Source: Antedon mediterranea (lineage: Eukaryota > Echinodermata > Crinoidea > Comatulida > Antedonidae). From it: a stretch of 64,000 nt of DNA. The first letter of the stretch is position 1. The number at the start of each line of letters is the position of its first letter. Below, in pieces: positions 7,701-21,820 of this stretch. A program made the translations under genes and the position numbers. The DNA lies in NCBI RefSeq assembly GCF_964355755.1, contig NC_092680.1:11077001-11141000 (forward strand), written 5' to 3'. A model generated the notes under the pieces. It was not told where the DNA came from. It was given only the letters and a program-made list of their open reading frames with translations, and searched no databases.

Positions 7701-10599
7701 GATTTGAAGCTATTCTGTACACTTTGATGTTTTGTGTGAAAAAGTTTTGTCGAAATGCTCAAAATGGTCTAAAACGTTTTTAAAACGATATTAAGCTATT
7801 TTGTGCTCTTTGATGTTTTTGTGTAACCAAGTTTCATCGAAAATCACAAAATGGTCTAAAACGTCTCCAAATGCGATTTGAAGCTTTTCTAAGCACTTTG
7901 GTGTTTTTATGTTAACAAGTTTTTTCGAAAATCTTGAAATGGTCTAAAATGTCTCCAAATGCGATTTGAAGATATTCTGAGCACTTTGGTGTTTTTATGT
8001 TAAAAAGTTTTTTCGAAAATCACAAAATGGTCTAAAACGTCTCCAAATGCGATTTGAAGCTCTTCTGTACACTTTGATGTTTTGTGTGAAAAAGATTTGT
8101 CGATATGCTCAAAATGGTCTAAAACGTTTTTAAATACGATATTAAGCTGTTTTGTGCACTTTAATGATTTGTGTGAAAAGTTTTACGAAATGCTCAAAAT
8201 GGTCTAAAACGGTTTCTAATGTGATTTTAAGCACTTTGATGTTTTTGTGTAACCAAGTTTTTTCGAAAATCACAAAATGGTCTAAAACGTCTCCAAATGC
8301 GATTTGAAGCTTTTCTAAGCACTTTGGTGTTTTTATGTTAACAAGTTTTTTCGAAAATCACAAAATGGTCTAAAACGTCTCCAAATGCGATTTGAGGATA
8401 TTCTGAGCACTTTGGTGTTTTTATGTTAAAAAGTTTTTTCGAAAATCACAAAATGGTCTAAAACGTCTCCAAATGCGATTTGAAGCTATTCTGTACACTT
8501 TGATGTTTTGTGTGAAAAAGTTTTGTCGAAATGCTCAAAATGGTCTAAAACGTTTTTAAAACGATATTAAGCTATTTTGTGCTCTTTGATGTTTTTGTGT
8601 AACCAAGTTTCATCGAAATCAACAAAATGGTCTAATACGTCTCCAAATGCGATTTGAAGTTTTTCCAAGCACTTTGCTGTTTTTATGTTAACAAGTTTTT
8701 TCGAAAATCACAAAATGGTCTAAAACGTCTTCAAATGCGATTTGAAGCTATTCTGTACACTTTGATGTTTTGTGTGAAAAAGTTTTGTCGAAATTCTCAA
8801 AATGGTCTAAAACGTTTTTAAATACGATATAAAGCTATTTTGTGATCTTTGATGTTTTTGTGTGAAAAGTTTTATCGAAATGCTCAAAATGGTCTAAAAC
8901 GGTTTCTAATGCGATTTGAAGCTATTCTGTACCCTTTGAAGTTTTTTGTGAAAAAGTTTTCTCGAAATGCTCAAAATGGTCTAAAAAGTTTTTATATACC
9001 ATATTAAGCTATTTTGTGCACTTTGATGTTTTTTGTGAAAAGTTTTATCGAAATGCTCAAAATGGTCTAAAACGGTTTCTATTGGGATTTTAAGCACTTT
9101 GATGATTTTGTGTAACCAAGTTTCATCGAAATGTACAAAATGGTCTAAAACGTCTCCAAATGCGATTTGAAGCTATTCTAAGTACTTTTGTGTTTTTATG
9201 TTAACAAGTTTTTTCGAAAATCACAAAATGGTCTAAAACGTCTTCAAATGCGATTTGAAGCTATTCTGTACACTTTTATGTTTTGTGTGAAAAAGTTTTG
9301 TCGAAATTCTCAAAATGGTCTAAAACGTTTTTAAATACGATATTAAGCTGTTTTGTGCACTTTGATGATTTGTGTGAAAAGTTTTAACGAAATGCTCAAA
9401 ATGGTCAAAAACGGTTTCTATTGTGATTTTAAGCACTTTGATGATTTTGTGTAACCAAGTTTCATCGAAATGTACAAAATGGTCTAAAACGTCTCCAAAT
9501 GCGATTTGAAGCTATTCTAAGTACTTTTGTGTTTTTATGTTAACAAGTTTTTTCGAAAATCACAAAATGGTCTAAAACGTCTTCAAATGCGATTTGAAGC
9601 TATTCTGTACACTTTGATGTTTTGTGTGAAAAAGTTTTGTCGAAATGCTCAAAATGGTCTAAAACGTTTTTAAATACGATATTAAGCTATTTTGTGATCT
9701 TTGATGTTTTTGTGTGAAAAGTTTTATCGAAATCCTCAAAATGGTCTGAAACGGTTTCTAATGCGATTTGAAGCTATTCTGTACACTTTGAAGTTTTTTG
9801 TGAAAAAGTTTTCTCGAAATGCTCAAAATGGTCTAAAACGTTTTTATATACCATATTAAGCTATTTTGTGCACTTTGATGTTTTTTGTGAAAAGTTTTAT
9901 CGAAATGCTCAAAATGGTCTAAAACGGTTTCTATTGGGATTTAAGCACTTTGATGATTTTGTGTAACCAAGTTTCATCGAAATGTACAAAATGGTCTAAA
10001 ACGTCTCCAAATGCGATTTGAAGCTATTCTAAGTACTTTTGTGTTTTTATGTTAACAAGTTTTTTCGAAAATCACAAAATGGTCTAAAACGTCTCCAAAT
10101 GCGATTTGAAGCTATTCTGTACACTTTTATGTTTTGTGTGAAAAAGTTTTGTCGAAATGCTCAAAATGGTCTAAAACGTTTTTAAATACGATATTAAGCT
10201 ATTTTGTGATCTTTGATGTTTTTGTGTGAAAAGTTTTATCGAAATGCTCAAAATGGTCTAAAACGGTTTCTATTGTGATTTTAAGCACTTTGATGATTTT
10301 GTGTAACCAAGTTTCATCGAAATGTACAAAATGGTCTAAAACTTCTCCAAATGCGATTTGAAGCTATTCTAAGTACTTTTGTGTTTTTATGTTAACAAGT
10401 TTTTTCGAAAATCACAAAATGGTCTAAAACGTCTTCAAATGCGATTTGAAGCTATTCTGTACACTTTGATGTTTTGTGTGAAAAAGTTTTGTCAAAATGC
10501 TCAAAATGGTCTAAAACGTTTTTAAAACGATATTAAGCTATTTTGTGCTCTTTGATGTTTTTGTGTAACCAAGTTTCATCGAAAATCACAAAATGGTCT

Positions 10600-13500
10600 A
10601 AAACGTCTCCAAATGCGATTTGAAGCTTTTCTAAGCACTTTGGTGTTTTTATGTTAACAAGTTTTTTCGAAAATCACGAAATTGTCTAAAATGTCTCCAA
10701 ATGCGATTTTAAGATATTCTGAGCACTTTGGTGTTTTTATGTTAAAACGTTTTTTCGAAAATCACAAAATGGTCTAAAACGTCTCCAAATGCGATTTGAA
10801 GCTCTTCTGTACACTTTGATGTTTTGTGTGAAAAAGTTTTGTCGATATGCTCAAAATGGTCTAAAACGTTTTTAAATACGATATTAAGCGGTTTTGTGCA
10901 GTTTGATGATTTGTGTGAAAAGTTTTAACGAAATGCTCAAAATGGTCTAAAACGGTTTCTAATGCGATTTGAAGCTATTCTGTACACTTTGAAGTTTTTT
11001 GTGAAAAAGTTTTCTCGAAATGCTCAAAATGGTCTAAAACGTTTTTATATACCATATTAAGCTATTTTGTGCACTTTGATGTTTTTTGTGAAAAGTTTTA
11101 TCGAAATGCTCAAAATGGTCTGAAACGGTTTCTATTGTGATTTTAAGCACTTTGATGATTTTGTGTAACCAAGTTTCATCGAAATGTACAAAATGGTCTA
11201 AAACGTCTCCAAATGCGATTTGAAGCTATTCTAAGTACTTTTGTGTTTTTATGTTAACAAGTTTTTTCGAAAATCACGAAATGGTCTAAAATGTCTCCAC
11301 ATGCGATTTGAAGATATTCTGAACACTTTGGTGTTTTTATGTTAAAAAGTTTTGTCGAAATGCTCAAAATGGTCTAAAACGTTTTTAAATACGATATTAA
11401 GCTATTTTGTGATCTTTGATGTTTTTGTGTGAAAAGTTTTATCGAAATGCTCAAAATGGTCTGAAACGGTTTCTAATGCGATTTGAAGCTATTCTGTACA
11501 CTTTAAAGTTTTTTGTGAAAAAGTTTTCTCGAAATTCTCAAAATGGTCTAAAACGTTTTTATATACCATATTAAGCTATTTTGTGCACTTTGATGTTTTT
11601 TGTGAAAAGTTTTATCGAAATGCTCAAAATGGTCTAAAACGGTTTCTATTGTGATTTTAAGCACTTTGATGATTTTGTGTAACCAAGTTTCATCGAAATG
11701 TACAAAATGGTCTAAAACGTCTCCAAATGCGATTTGAAGCTATTCTAAGTACTTTTGTGGTTTTATGTTAACAAGTTTTTTCGAAAATCACGAAATGGTC
11801 TAAAACGTCTTCAAATGCGATTTGAAGCTATTCTGTACACTTTGATGTTTTGTGTGAAAAAGTTTTGTCGAAATGCTCAAAATGGTCTAAAACGTTTTTA
11901 AATACGATATTAAGCTATTTTGTGATCTTTGATGTTTTTGTGTGAAAAGTTTTATCGAAATGCTCAAAATGGTCTAAAACGGTTTCTATTGTGATTTTAA
12001 GCACTTTGATGATTTTGTGTAACCAAGTTTCATCGAAATGTACAAAATGGTCTAAAACGTCTCCAAATGCGATTTGAAGCTATTCTAAGTACTTTTGTGT
12101 TTTTATGTTAACAAGTTTTTTCGAAAATCACAAAATGGTCTAAAACGTCTTCAAATGCGATTTGAAGCTATTCTGTACACTTTGATGTTTTGTGTGAAAA
12201 AGTTTTGTCAAAATGCTCAAAATGGTCTAAAACGGTTTTAAAACGATATTAAGCTATTTTGTGCTCTTTGATGTTTTTGTGTAACCAAGTTTCATCGAAA
12301 ATCACAAAATGGTCTAAAACGTCTCCAAATGCGATTTGAAGCTTTTCTAAGCACTTTGGTGTTTTTATGTTAACAAGTTTTTTCGAAAATCACAAAATGG
12401 TCTAAAACGTCTCCAAATGCGATTTGAAGCTCTTCTGTACACTTTGATGTTTTGTGTGAAAAAGTTTTGTCGAAATTCTCAAAATGGTCTAAAACGTTTT
12501 TAAATACGATATTAAGCTGTTTTGTGCACTTTGATGATTTGTGTGAAAAGTTTTAACGAAATGCTCAAAATGGTCAAAAACGGTTTCTAATGTGATTTTA
12601 AGCACTTTGATGTTTTTGTGTAACCAAGTTTTTTCAAAAATTTCAAAATGGTCTAAAACGTCTCCAAATGCGATTTGAAGCTTTTCTAAGCACTTTGGTG
12701 TTTTTATGTTAACAAGTTTTTTCGAAAATCACAAAATGGTCTAAAACGTCTCCAAATGCGATTTGAAGCTCTTCTGTACACTTTGATGTTTTGTGTGAAA
12801 AAGTTTTGTCGAAATTCTCAAAATGGTCTAAAACGTTTTTAAATACGATATTAAGCTGTTTTGTGCACTTTGATGATTTGTGTGAAAAGTTTTAACGAAA
12901 TGCTCAAAATGGTCAAAAACGGTTTCTAATGTGATTTTAAGCACTTTGATGTTTTTGTGTAACCAAGTTTTTTCAAAAATTTCAAAATGGTCTAAAACGT
13001 CTCCAAATGCGATTTGAAGCTTTTCTAAGCACTTTGGTGTTTTTATGTTAACAAGTTTTTTCGAAAATCACGAAATTGTCTAAAATGTCTCCAAATGCGA
13101 TTTTAAGATATTCTGAGCACTTTGGTGTTTTTATGTTAAAACGTTTTTTCGAAAATCACAAAATGGTCTAAAACGTCTCCAAATGCGATTTGAAGCTCTT
13201 CTGTACACTTTGATGTTTTGTGTGAAAAAGTTTTGTCGATATGCTCAAAATGGTCTAAAACGTTTTTAAATACGATATTAAGCTGTTTTGTGCAGTTTGA
13301 TGATTTGTGTGAAAAGTTTTAACGAAATGCTCAAAATGGTCTAAAACGGTTTCTAATGCGATTTGAAGCTATTCTGTACACTTTGAAGTTTTTTGTGAAA
13401 AAGTTTTCTCGAAATGCTCAAAATGGTCTAAAACGTTTTTATATACCATATTAAGCTATTTTGTGCACTTTGATGTTTTTTGTGAAAAGTTTTATCGAAA

Positions 13501-14235
13501 TGCTCAAAATGGTCTGAAACGGTTTCTATTGTGATTTTAAGCACTTTGATGATTTTGTGTAACCAAGTTTCATCGAAATGTACAAAATGGTCTAAAACGT
13601 CTCCAAATGCGATTTGAAGCTATTCTAAGTACTTTTGTGTTTTTATGTTAACAAGTTTTTTCGAAAATCACGAAATGGTCTAAAATGTCTCCACATGCGA
13701 TTTGAAGATATTCTGAGCACTTTGGTGTTTTTATGTTAAAAAGTTTTGTCGAAATGCTCAAAATGGTCTAAAACGTTTTTAAATACGATATTAAGCTATT
13801 TTGTGATCTTTGATGTTTTTGTGTGAAAAGTTTTATCGAAATGCTCAAAATGGTCTGAAACGGTTTCTAATGCGATTTGAAGCTATTCTGTACACTTTGA
13901 AGTTTTTTGTGAAAAAGTTTTCTCGAAATTCTCAAAATGGTCTAAAACGTTTTTATATACCATATTAAGCTATTTTGTGCACTTTGATGTTTTTTGTGAA
14001 AAGTTTTATCGAAATGCTCCAAAATGGTCTAAAACGGTTTCTATTGTGATTTTAAGCACTTTGATGATTTTGTGTAACCAAGTTTCATCGAAATGTACAA
14101 AATGGTCTAAAACGTCTCCAAATGCGATTTGAAGCTATTCTAAGTACTTTTGTGGTTTTATGTTAACAAGTTTTTTCGAAAATCACAAAATGGTCTAAAA
14201 CGTCTTCAAATGCGATTTGAAGCTATTCTGTACAC
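10600..14235 (+). repeat. Nested ~1.24 kb duplication inside the unit, offset 2,394 bp
   Basis: Block 10,600-11,840 is repeated at about 12,990-14,235. The marker cacgaaattgtc occurs at 10675 and 13069, and tccacatgcg occurs near 11296 and 13690, both 2,394 apart. The same pair recurs in copy 2 (about 28.2-31.8 kb) and copy 3 (about 45.7-49.3 kb), so it predates amplification of the 17.56 kb unit. Confidence 0.85.
12305..12982 (+). repeat. 339 bp tandem duplication (four monomers)
   Basis: The anchor tcaaaaatttc occurs at 12634 and again at 12973, 339 bases apart, equal to 78+87+88+86. The flanking four-monomer blocks are the same. The duplication recurs in copies 2 and 3. Confidence 0.8.
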
Positions 14236-14439
14236 TTTTATGTTTTGTGTGAAAAAGTTTTGTCGAAATTCTCAAAATGGTCTAAAACGTTTTTAAATAC
14301 GATATTAAGCTGTTTTGTGCACTTTGATGATTTGTGTGAAAAGTTTTAACGAAATGCTCAAAATGGTCAAAAACGGTTTCTAATGTGATTTTAAGCACTT
14401 TGATGTTTTTGTGTAACCAAGTTTTTTCAAAAATCACAA

Positions 14440-17400
14440 AATGGTCTAAAACGTCTCCAAATGCGATTTGAAGCTTTTCTAAGCACTTTGGTGTTTTTAT
14501 GTTAACAAGTTTTTTCGAAAATCACGAAATGGTCTAAAATGTCTCCAAATGCGATTTGAAGATATTCTGAGCACTTTGGTGTTTTTATGTTAAAAAGTTT
14601 TATCGAAAATCACAAAATGGTCTAAAACGTCTCCAAATGCGATTTGAAGCTCTTCTGTACACTTTGATGTTTTGTGTGAAAAAGTTTTGTCGAAATGCTC
14701 AAAATGGTCTAAAACGTTTTTAAATACGATATTAAGCTGTTTTGTGCACTTTGATGATTTGTGTGAAAAGTTTTAACGAAATGCTCAAAATGGTCTAAAA
14801 CGGTTTCTAATGTGATTTTAAGCACTTTGATGTTTTTGTGTAACCAAGTTTTATCGAAAATCACAAAATAGTCTAAAACGTCTCCAAATGCGATTTGAAG
14901 CTTTTCTAAGCACTTTGGTGTTTTTATGTTAACAAGTTTTTTCGAAAATCACAAAATGGTCTAAAACGTCTCCAAATGCGATTTGAGGATATTCTGAGCA
15001 CTTTGGTGTTTTTTGTTAAAAAGTTTTTTCGAAAATCACAAAATGGTCTAAAACGTCTCCAAATGCGATTTGAAGCTATTCTGTACACTTTGATGTTTTG
15101 TGTGAAAAAGTTTTGTCGAAATGCTCAAAATGGTCTAAAACATTTTTAAATACGATATTAAGCTATTTTGTGATCTTTGATGTTTTTGTGTGAAAAGTTT
15201 TATCGAAATGCTCAAAATGGTCTAAAACGGTTTCTATTGTGATTTTAAGCACTTTGATGATTTTGTGTAACCAAGTTTCATCGAAATGTACAAAATGGTC
15301 TAAAACGTCTCCAAATGCGATTTGAAGCTATTCTAAGTACTTTTGTGTTTTTATGTTAACAAGTTTTTTCGAAAATCACAAAATGGTCTAAAACGTCTTC
15401 AAATGCGATTTGAAGCTTTTCTGTACACTTTGATGTTTTGTGTGAAAAAGTTTTGTCAAAATGCTCAAAATGGTCTAAAACGTTTTTAAAACGATATTAA
15501 GCTATTTTGTGCTCTTTGATGTTTTTGTGTAACCAAGTTTCATCGAAAATCACAACATGGTCTAAAACGTCTCCAAATGCGATTTGAAGCTTTTCTAAGC
15601 ACTTTGGTGTTTTTATGTTAACAAGTTTTTTCGAAAATCACAAAATGGTCTAAAACGTCTCCAAATGCGATTTGAAGCTCTTCTGTACACTTTGATGTTT
15701 TGTTTGAAAAAGTTTTGTCGAAATTCTCAAAATGGTCTAAAACGTTTTTAAATACGATATTAAGCTGTTTTGTGCACTTTGATGATTTGTGTGAAAAGTT
15801 TTAACGAAATGCTCAAAATGGTCTAAAACGGTTTCTAATGTGATTTTAAGCACTTTGATGTTTTTGTGTAACCAAGTTTTTTCGAAAATCACAAAATAGT
15901 CTAAAACGTCTCCAAATGCGATTTGAAGCTATTCTGTACACTTTTATGTTTTGTGTGAAAAAGTTTTGTCGAAATGCTCAAAATGGTCTAAAACGTTTTA
16001 ATATACCATATTAAGCTATTTTGTGCACTTTGATGTTTTTTGTGAAAAGTTTTATCGAAATCCTCAAAATGGTCTAAAACGGTTTCTATTGTGATTTTAA
16101 GCACTTTGATGATTTTGTGTAACCAAGTTTCATCGAAATGTACAAAATGGTCTAAAACGTCTCCAAATGCGATTTGAAGCTATTCTAAGTACTTTTGTGT
16201 TTTTATGTTAACAAGTTTTTTTTTAAATCACAAAATGGTCTAAAACGTCTTCAAATGCGATTTGAAGCTATTCTGTACACTTTGATGTTTTGTGTGAAAA
16301 AGTTTTGTCGAAATGCTCAAAATGGTCTAAAACGTTTTTAAATACGATATTAAGCTATTTTGTGATCTTTGATGTTTTTGTGTGAAAAGTTTTATCGAAA
16401 TGCTCAAAATGGTCTAAAACGGTTTCTATTGTGATTTTAAGCACTTTGATGATTTTGTGTAACCAAGTTTCATCGAAATGTACAAAATGGTCTAAAACGT
16501 CTCCAAATGCGATTTGAAGCTATTCTAAGTACTTTTGTGTTTTTATGTTAACAAGTTTTTTCGAAAATCACAAAATGGTCTAAAACGTCTTCAAATGCGA
16601 TTTGAAGCTATTCTGTACACTTTGATGTTTTGTGTGAAAAAGTTTTGTCGAAATGCTCAAAATGGTCTAAAACGTTTTTAAATACGATATTAAGCTATTT
16701 TGTGCTCTTTGATGTTTTTGTGTAACCAAGTTTCATCGAAAATCACAAAATGGTCTAAAACGTCTTCAAATGCGATTTGAAGCTATTCTGTACACTTTGA
16801 TGTTTTGTGTGAAAAAGTTTTGTCAAAATGCTCAAAATGGTCTAAAACGTTTTTAAAACGATATTAAGCTATTTTGTGCTCTTTGATGTTTTTGTGTAAC
16901 CAAGTTTCATCGAAAATCACAAAATGGTCTAAAACGTTTTTAAAACGATATTAAGCTATTTTGTGCTCTTTGATGTTTTTGTGTAACCAAGTTTCATCGA
17001 AATCAACAAAATGGTCTAATACGTCTTCAAATGCGATTTGAAGCTATTCTGTACACTTTGATGTTTTGTGTGAAAAAGTTTTGTCGAAATGCTCAAAATG
17101 GTCTAAAACGTTTTTAAATACGATATAAAGCTATTTTGTGATCTTTGATGTTTTTGTGTGAAAAGTTTTATCGAAATGCTCAAAATGGTCTAAAACGTCT
17201 CCAAATGCGATTTGAAGCTATTCTGTACACTTTGATGTTTTGTGTGAAAAAGTTTTGTCGAAATGCTCAAAATGGTCTAAAACGTTTTTAAATACGATAT
17301 TAAGCTATTTTGTGATCTTTGATGTTTTTGTGTGAAAAGTTTTATCGAAATGCTCAAAATGGTCTAAAACGGTTTCTATTGTGATTTTAAGCACTTTGAT

Positions 17401-20400
17401 GATTTTGTGTAACCAAGTTTCATCGAAATGTACAAAATGGTCTAAAACGTCTCCAAATGCGATTTGAAGCTATTCTAAGTACTTTTGTGTTTTTATGTTA
17501 ACAAGTTTTTTCGAAAATCACAAAATGGTCTAAAACGTCTTCAAATGCGATTTGAAGCTATTCTGTACACTTTGATGTTTTGTGTGAAAAAGATTTGTCG
17601 ATATGCTCAAAATGGTCTAAAACGTTTTTAAATACGATATTAAGCTGTTTTGTGCACTTTAATGATTTGTGTGAAAAGTTTTACGAAATGCTCAAAATGG
17701 TCTAAAACGGTTTCTAATGTGATTTTAAGCACTTTGATGTTTTTGTGTAACCAAGTTTTTTCGAAAATCACAAAATGGTCTAAAACGTCTCCAAATGCGA
17801 TTTCAAGCTTTTCTAAGCACTTTGGTGTTTTTATGTTAACAAGTTATTTCGAAAATCACAAAATGGTCTAAAACGTCTCCAAATGCGATTTGAGGATATT
17901 CTAAGCACTTTGGTGTTTTTATGTTAAAAAGTTTTTTCGAAAATCACAAAATGGTCTAAACGTCTCCAAATGCGATTTGAAGCTATTCTGTACACTTTGA
18001 TGTTTTGTGTGAAAAAGTTTTGTCGAAATGCTCAAAATGGTCTAAAACGTTTTTAAAACGATATTAAGCTATTTTGTGCTCTTTGATGTTTTTGTGTAAC
18101 CAAGTTTCATCGAAATCAACAAAATGGTCTAATACGTCTCCAAATGCGATTTGAAGTTTTTCCAAGCACTTTGCTGTTTTTATGTTAACAAGTTTTTTCG
18201 AAAATCACAAAATGGTCTAAAACGTCTTCAAATGCGATTTGAAGCTATTCTGTACACTTTGATGTTTTGTGTGAAAAAGTTTTGTCGAAATGCTCAAAAT
18301 GGTCTAAAACGTTTTTAAATACGATATAAAGCTATTTTGTGATCTTTGATGTTTTTGTGTGAAAAGTTTTATCGAAATGCTCAAAATGGTCTAAAACGGT
18401 TTCTAATGCGATTTGAAGCTATTCTGTACCCTTTGAAGTTTTTTGTGAAAAAGTTTTCTCGAAATGCTCAAAATGGTCTAAAAAGTTTTTATATACCATA
18501 TTAAGCTATTTTGTGCACTTTGATGTTTTTTGTGAAAAGTTTTATCGAAATGCTCAAAATGGTCTAAAACGGTTTCTATTGGGATTTTAAGCACTTTGAT
18601 GATTTTGTGTAACCAAGTTTCATCGAAATGTACAAAATGGTCTAAAACGTCTCCAAATGCGATTTGAAGCTATTCTAAGTACTTTTGTGTTTTTATGTTA
18701 ACAAGTTTTTTCGAAAATCACAAAATGGTCTAAAACGTCTTCAAATGCGATTTGAAGCTATTCTGTACACTTTTATGTTTTGTGTGAAAAAGTTTTGTCG
18801 AAATTCTCAAAATGGTCTAAAACGTTTTTAAATACGATATTAAGCTGTTTTGTGCACTTTGATGATTTGTGTGAAAAGTTTTAACGAAATGCTCAAAATG
18901 GTCAAAAACGGTTTCTAATGTGATTTTAAGCACTTTGATGTTTTTGTGTAACCAAGTTTTTTCAAAAATCACAAAATGGTCTAAAACGTCTCCAAATGCG
19001 ATTTGAAGCTTTTCTAAGCACTTTGGTGTTTTTATGTTAACAAGTTTTTTCGAAAATCACAAAATGGTCTAAAACGTCTCCAAATGCGATTTGAAGATAT
19101 TCTGAGCACTTTGGTGTTTTTATGTTAAAAAGTTTTTTCGAAAATCACAAAATAGTCTAAAACGTCTCCAAATGCGATTTGAAGCTATTCTGTACACTTT
19201 GATGTTTTGTGTGAAAAAGTTTTGTCGAAATGCTCAAAATGGTCTAAAACGTTTTTAAAACGATATTAAGCTATTTTGTGCTCTTTGATGTTTTTGTGTA
19301 ACCAAGTTTCATCGAAAATCACAAAATGGTCTAAAACGTCTCAAAATGCGATTTGAAGCTTTTCTAAGCACTTTGGTGTTTTTATGTTAACAAGTTTTTT
19401 CGAAAATCACGAAATGGTCTAAAATGTCTCCAAATGCGATTTGAAGATATTCTGAGCACTTTGGTGTTTTTATGTTAAAAAGTTTTTTCGAAAATCACAA
19501 AATGGTCTAAAACGTCTCCAAATGCGATTTGAAGCTCTTCTGTACACTTTGATGTTTTGTGTGAAAAAGTTTTGTCGAAATGCTCAAAATGGTCTAAAAC
19601 GTTTTTAAATACGATATTAAGCTGTTTTGTGCACTTTGATGATTTGTGTGAAAAGTTTTAACGAAATGCTCAAAATGGTCTAAAACGGTTTCTAATGTGA
19701 TTTTAAGCACTTTGATGTTTTTGTGTAACCAAGTTTTATCGATAATCACAAAATAGTCTAAAACGTCTCCAAATGCGATTTGAAGCTTTTCTAAGCACTT
19801 TGGTGTTTTTATGTTAACAAGTTTTTTCGAAAATCACAAAATGGTCTAAAACGTCTCCAAATGCGATTTGAGGATATTCTGAGCACTTTGGTGTTTTTTT
19901 GTTAAAAAGTTTTTTCGAAAATCACAAAATGGTCTAAAACTTCTCCAAATGCGATTTGAAGCTATTCTGTACACTTTGATGTTTTGTGTGAAAAAGTTTT
20001 GTCGAAATGCTCAAAATGGTCTAAAACATTTTTAAATACGATATTAAGCTATTTTGTGATCTTTGATGTTTTTGTGTGAAAAGTTTTATCGAAATGCTCA
20101 AAATGGTCTAAAACGGTTTCTATTGTGATTTTAAGCACTTTGATGATTTTGTGTAACCAAGTTTCATCGAAATGTACAAAATGGTCTAAAACGTCTCCAA
20201 ATGCGATTTGAAGCTATTCTAAGTACTTTTGTGTTTTTATGTTAACAAGTTTTTTCGAAAATCACAAAATGGTCTAAAACGTCTTCAAATGCGATTTGAA
20301 GCTATTCTGTACACTTTGATGTTTTGTGTGAAAAAGTTTTGTCAAAATGCTCAAAATGGTCTAAAACGTTTTTAAAACGATATTAAGCTATTTTGTGCTC

Positions 20401-21820
20401 TTTGATGTTTTTGTGTAACCAAGTTTCATCGAAAATCACAACATGGTCTAAAACGTCTCCAAATGCGATTTGAAGCTTTTCTAAGCACTTTGGTGTTTTT
20501 ATGTTAACAAGTTTTTTCGAAAATCACAAAATGGTCTAAAACGTCTCCAAATGCGATTTGAAGCTCTTCTGTACACTTTGATGTTTTGTTTGAAAAAGTT
20601 TTGTCGAAATTCTCAAAATGGTCTAAAACGTTTTTAAATACGATATTAAGCTGTTTTGTGCACTTTGATGATTTGTGTGAAAAGTTTTAACGAAATGCTC
20701 AAAATGGTCTAAAACGGTTTCTAATGTGATTTTAAGCACTTTGATGTTTTTGTGTAACCAAGTTTTTTCGAAAATCACAAAATAGTCTAAAACGTCTCCA
20801 AATGCGATTTGAAGCTATTCTGTACACTTTTATGTTTTGTGTGAAAAAGTTTTGTCGAAATGCTCAAAATGGTCTAAAACGTTTTAATATACCATATTAA
20901 GCTATTTTGTGCACTTTGATGTTTTTTGTGAAAAGTTTTATCGAAATCCTCAAAATGGTCTAAAACGGTTTCTATTGTGATTTTAAGCACTTTGATGATT
21001 TTGTGTAACCAAGTTTCATCGAAATGTACAAAATGGTCTAAAACGTCTCCAAATGCGATTTGAAGCTATTCTAAGTACTTTTGTGTTTTTATGTTAACAA
21101 GTTTTTTTTTAAATCACAAAATGGTCTAAAACGTCTTCAAATGCGATTTGAAGCTATTCTGTACACTTTGATGTTTTGTGTGAAAAAGTTTTGTCGAAAT
21201 GCTCAAAATGGTCTAAAACGTTTTTAAATACGATATTAAGCTATTTTGTGATCTTTGATGTTTTTGTGTGAAAAGTTTTATCGAAATGCTCAAAATGGTC
21301 TAAAACGGTTTCTATTGTGATTTTAAGCACTTTGATGATTTTGTGTAACCAAGTTTCATCGAAATGTACAAAATGGTCTAAAACGTCTCCAAATGCGATT
21401 TGAAGCTATTCTAAGTACTTTTGTGTTTTTATGTTAACAAGTTTTTTCGAAAATCACAAAATGGTCTAAAACGTCTTCAAATGCGATTTGAAGCTATTCT
21501 GTACACTTTGATGTTTTGTGTGAAAAAGTTTTGTCGAAATGCTCAAAATGGTCTAAAACGTTTTTAAATACGATATTAAGCTATTTTGTGATCTTTGATG
21601 TTTTTGTGTAACCAAGTTTCATCGAAAATCACAAAATGGTCTAAAACGTCTTCAAATGCGATTTGAAGCTATTCTGTACACTTTGATGTTTTGTGTGAAA
21701 AAGTTTTGTCAAAATGCTCAAAATGGTAAAAACGTTTTAAAACGATATTAAGCTATTTTGTGCTCTTTGATGTTTTTGTGTAACCAAGTTTCATCGAAAA
21801 TCACAAAATGGTCTAAAACG
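14440..21820 (+). repeat. Nested ~2.5 kb duplication inside the unit, offset about 4,886 bp
   Basis: About 14,440-16,935 matches about 19,325-21,820. The markers tttttttttaaatcac (16217 and 21103) and cacaacatgg (near 15551 and 20440) keep the offset. It changes from 4,885 to 4,886 across one T-run difference near 15,010 and 19,893. The same pair occurs in copy 2 (33780 and 38666) and copy 3 (53147 and 58033). Confidence 0.85.
17650..17871 (+). other. Unit-specific monomer variants usable as a phase marker
   Basis: A short open frame of 73 codons occurs here and identically at 35213-35434 and 54580-54801. It arises because this stretch has unusual variants (actttaatgatt, gttttacgaaatg, gatttcaagc, caagttatttcg). 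It is not a gene: it is satellite with no coding constraint visible. It is a good marker, giving offsets of 17,563 and 19,367. Confidence 0.8.

Noticed and set aside
17650-17871. 73-residue open frame, identical at 35213-35434 and 54580-54801
   Set aside because: It is translated satellite. Identity follows from copying of the 17.56 kb unit, and flanking monomers close the frame. The residues mirror the repeat period (KSFTKCSKW, FSKITKWSKT).
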